In this document: piece by piece, positions 4,879-6,627 of the stretch | Numbering within the stretch: the stretch's first letter is position 1 | Layout: each line of letters starts with the position of its first letter | NCBI GenBank assembly: GCA_900753285.1 | Contig: CAADYN010000292.1 | Coordinates: 1 to 6,627 of the forward strand | Direction of reading: 5' to 3' | Length of the DNA: 6,627 nucleotides | Origin: Clostridia bacterium | GTDB lineage: Bacteria > Bacillota > Clostridia > Oscillospirales > CAG-272 | The notes under the pieces: generated by a model | Database searches by the model: none | Told to the model about the DNA's origin: nothing | Seen by the model: only the letters and a program-made list of their open reading frames with translations | Position numbers and translations under genes: made by a program

Positions 4879-6468
4879 TTATTTAAGCCATTCCGTCGGC
4901 GGGAGCGAGAAGTCGGGGTCGTCTTTCAGTTCTCTCCACTCGTTCCATCTGACGGAGTATTTCTTCATCTTGTCGTAGAATTTTTTGCCGTCAACTTCGT
5001 TCGGGTGCATGAACAGTTTTATAGCATCCCACTGCATACGGGAGCGGTCTATTCTTTCCTTTTCTTTCTCGTCAGCCGAGGCATACGCGCTGTCCCACCA
5101 TGAGTCAATCTCGCTCTCGTGCTTTTCGTATGTCTCGCGCGGAATTATCTCAAACGGGTGCTGCCATATGCTCATGTGCCTGCCCTCGGAATGCTCCAGA
5201 GTGAAGTCGATGAACTTTTCTATCTCCCGCCAGCCTTTTCCGTAGTAGCCGCGGAGAAAATCTTCCTTATATGAATTCATCTCGTCGTCGCTCATATACG
5301 GGTCCCACATAGCGCGGGCGAGAAGATACGCTCTCAGCTCACCGAACTCACCGCTCACGGAGTTGTAGTTTCCCTCGGGGTACATTCCGGCGGCGTGATT
5401 GTCTGCGAAAAACTCGAGGTTTTCTCTGAGCACTCTCCAGTTCGGGAACGGCGGGATGTAGTAGGTGAAGTCCGTCACGTAGTCCCAGATGTAGAGACGC
5501 TTTGATATCTTGCCCCACTCTATAATGTCATGCTTGAAGGCGGCGTTCACTTCACAGTCGGGATCATTCAGACCGTGGGCGAAGCAGCATTCTATCGAAC
5601 AGAGCCTGATTATGACATTGTCGCGCGGCTTTGTTATGAGCGGTGCTTTTCTGGTGTACTGGTACGCGAGGGTGTCAATCGAAACGTCGGGATAGTCGTC
5701 CTTTATCTCATCGGCTACACGGTTGACGAAACGGAGCAGAGAACCGGCGTGACTTCCTTCTTCCTCGTCGACGGCGGCGCATTTTTCGCATTTGCAGTAG
5801 TTTTGGTTGTCGTTCTGCGATACGGAGATTATCTTGCAGTCGGGATTTTCGTCGAGTATCTTACGCACGTTCTTCACGACTTTTTTGAATACTTCCTCGT
5901 CGGATAAGCACGGCTGTCCCCACGGATCGTTTGTTTCGGCGAGCGCGGAGAGGGTGTGAACGAAATACACCCAGTTGAACTCGCGGAAGTTGACGTGGTT
6001 TTTCTCCCGCCATTCGTCGCTGTGAGTTGAAACCCAGTCGAGCTGACGGTACTCATACGCGGGATTGTGGGAATAGGTGAATCCCTCGGGTATGTCGGCT
6101 TCATCATCGGGCGAGCGTAGGAAGTCAATGTCCGGCGGAAGAAATCTCCATCCGAGACAGCGGTGCAGGAAATCGTAAACGCCGTTCAGCACTCCCTTTT
6201 CCGAGTTCGAGCGGATGAGCAGGTTCCCGAGAGCTTCCTTCAGCACAAATCCGTCGTTCTTGATTCCGTCGAGCTTCAGCCTTTTGCATACGTCCGCGGG
6301 AGAGCCGAGCCGTATCTCGTGACGTTCCTTTTGGCTTACGGTTTCGATGGGGAGATTTACGCCTGTTGCAAGTGAGACATACTTCACCAGAACGTCCGCG
6401 GCGTCGTCGTACCCGTGGCTTACCACTGTGAATTCGTTCAGCGGTATTTTCGCGATTGTCAGTTTCAT
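4879..6468 (-). CDS. DUF4838 family protein, putative glycoside hydrolase
   Basis: This 529-aa protein has no established activity. Residues ~1-115 look like the GH20b/GH67N-type N-terminal domain that precedes several glycosidase barrels (IRLGSP, DGFVLK, KGVLNGVYDFL, LGWRF). The DUF4838 region follows: VSQNDN (216-221), CKCEKC (225-230), EEGSHAG then LLRFVN (236-249), DTLAYQYTRKAP (265-276), IRLCSIECCFAH (287-298), LYIWDYVTDF (325-334), and EGNYNSVSGEFGELRAYLLARAMW (365-388). The acidic residues in these blocks are candidate catalytic groups, which is inference. Many family members are, from memory, secreted and longer; this one has no signal peptide and looks shortened between FVHT and the CLSDEEV block. 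The ATG at 6468 follows GAGAGG with a 7-nt gap. It converges on the AgaA-type gene, so a glycan-degrading role is plausible, but the substrate cannot be told. Confidence 0.85.
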   Translation of the reverse strand: MKLTIAKIPLNEFTVVSHGYDDAADVLVKYVSLATGVNLPIETVSQKERHEIRLGSPADVCKRLKLDGIKNDGFVLKEALGNLLIRSNSEKGVLNGVYDFLHRCLGWRFLPPDIDFLRSPDDEADIPEGFTYSHNPAYEYRQLDWVSTHSDEWREKNHVNFREFNWVYFVHTLSALAETNDPWGQPCLSDEEVFKKVVKNVRKILDENPDCKIISVSQNDNQNYCKCEKCAAVDEEEGSHAGSLLRFVNRVADEIKDDYPDVSIDTLAYQYTRKAPLITKPRDNVIIRLCSIECCFAHGLNDPDCEVNAAFKHDIIEWGKISKRLYIWDYVTDFTYYIPPFPNWRVLRENLEFFADNHAAGMYPEGNYNSVSGEFGELRAYLLARAMWDPYMSDDEMNSYKEDFLRGYYGKGWREIEKFIDFTLEHSEGRHMSIWQHPFEIIPRETYEKHESEIDSWWDSAYASADEKEKERIDRSRMQWDAIKLFMHPNEVDGKKFYDKMKKYSVRWNEWRELKDDPDFSLPPTEWLK

Positions 6469-6509
6469 TAGTTTACCTCTCTTTCGTGATACTATATGGT
6501 GTTAATCTG

Positions 6510-6538
6510 ATTATATTAAAGAGAGGGGAGAAAGTCAA
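6510..6538 (-). promoter_or_regulatory. Promoter of the DUF4838 gene
   Basis: On the minus strand TTGACT (6533-6538) and TATAAT (6510-6515) are separated by 17 bp, close to full consensus. The start would be near 6503, giving a leader of about 35 nt. The TTTTCACAAAA motif of the two GH36 promoters is absent here. A 9-bp inverted repeat, CCTCTCTTT (6476-6484) and AAAGAGAGG (6518-6526), brackets the -10 and start region. Confidence 0.85.
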
Positions 6539-6541
6539 TAG

Positions 6542-6578
6542 AAAAATAAAAAAGCAGACCCATTTCTGAATCTGCTTT
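6542..6578 (-). terminator. Terminator of the tRNA-Leu unit
   Basis: On the minus strand AAAGCAGA (6578-6571) and TCTGCTTT (6558-6551) form an 8-bp stem with a 12-nt loop. TTTTTTATTTTT (6553-6542) follows. The stem starts 1 nt after the tRNA-Leu discriminator base. The U-tract ends only 3 bp before the -35 of the next promoter on the same strand. Confidence 0.9.
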
Positions 6579-6579
6579 A

Positions 6580-6627
6580 TGCGGAAAACGGGACTTGAAC
6601 CCGTATGGTGTGTACCACACGCCCCTC
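6580..6627 (-). tRNA. trnL: tRNA-Leu, 3' part (cut by window edge)
   Basis: The minus strand gives the 3' part of a class II tRNA. A long variable arm has stem GTGTG/CACAC and loop GTA. The T-arm is ACGGG/CCCGT with loop TTCAAGT. The 3' acceptor strand is TTTCCGC and the discriminator is A. The long variable arm plus an A discriminator and an acceptor end implying a 5' GCGGAAA point to leucine; serine normally has G here, and tyrosine has a different acceptor stem. The anticodon lies beyond the right edge, so the isoacceptor is unknown. No CCA is encoded. Confidence 0.88.

Noticed and set aside
5530..5907. Plus-strand 125-codon frame with hydrophobic stretches opposite the DUF4838 gene
   Set aside because: It is antisense to the most conserved DUF4838 motifs. 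The hydrophobic run is a by-product of acidic and asparagine-rich codons on the coding strand.
1..6627. CRISPR array, insertion sequence, integrase or attachment-site repeats
   Set aside because: No regularly spaced repeats, transposase-like frames or terminal inverted repeats were seen. The tRNA 3' ends have no duplicate elsewhere in the window.

Overview
The window looks like part of a chromosome from an anaerobic, fibre-degrading Firmicute, most likely a Clostridia/Oscillospiraceae-type gut or rumen bacterium. This is inferred from three things: roughly balanced GC in the genes with AT-rich intergenic DNA, tRNA genes that do not encode the terminal CCA, and the protein families present. 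No species can be named from the sequence alone.

Layout. The left edge (3-175) carries a minus-strand tRNA pair, tRNA-Val(TAC) followed by tRNA-Asp(GTC). It is driven by a textbook promoter (302-330): consensus -35 and -10, 17-bp spacer, TGn extension and phased A-tracts upstream. The roughly 120-nt leader between this promoter and tRNA-Val holds a quasi-palindromic, tRNA-derived sequence that is complementary over 14 nt to the 5' half of tRNA-Val. Next comes a rho-independent terminator (382-427) for the minus-strand gene at 477-2384, a GH36 protein of the raffinose synthase/Sip1 subgroup. A 235-bp divergent control region (2385-2619) separates it from a classical 729-aa GH36 alpha-galactosidase of the AgaA type on the plus strand (2620-4809). 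A strong two-tier hairpin (4824-4875) terminates that gene and probably also the convergent minus-strand gene 4879-6468, a DUF4838 protein with a GH20/GH67-like N-terminal domain and no known activity. Upstream of it are a near-consensus promoter (6510-6538), a terminator (6542-6578) and the 3' part of a tRNA-Leu gene that runs off the right edge.

How it works together. The three proteins appear to be intracellular glycoside-active enzymes without signal peptides, each with its own promoter. The two GH36 enzymes probably release galactose from imported alpha-galactosides (melibiose, raffinose, stachyose or galactomannan fragments), with different substrate preferences. No transporter, regulator or downstream galactose enzyme lies in the window, so those must be encoded elsewhere. 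The divergent GH36 promoters share the same 11-bp core motif (TTTTCACAAAA) in the same position and orientation relative to each -35 box, which suggests co-activation by one regulator. The DUF4838 promoter lacks this motif.

The points most worth following up are the leader that can pair with tRNA-Val, the mirrored activator-like sites, and the role of a compact cytoplasmic DUF4838 protein beside two alpha-galactosidases.
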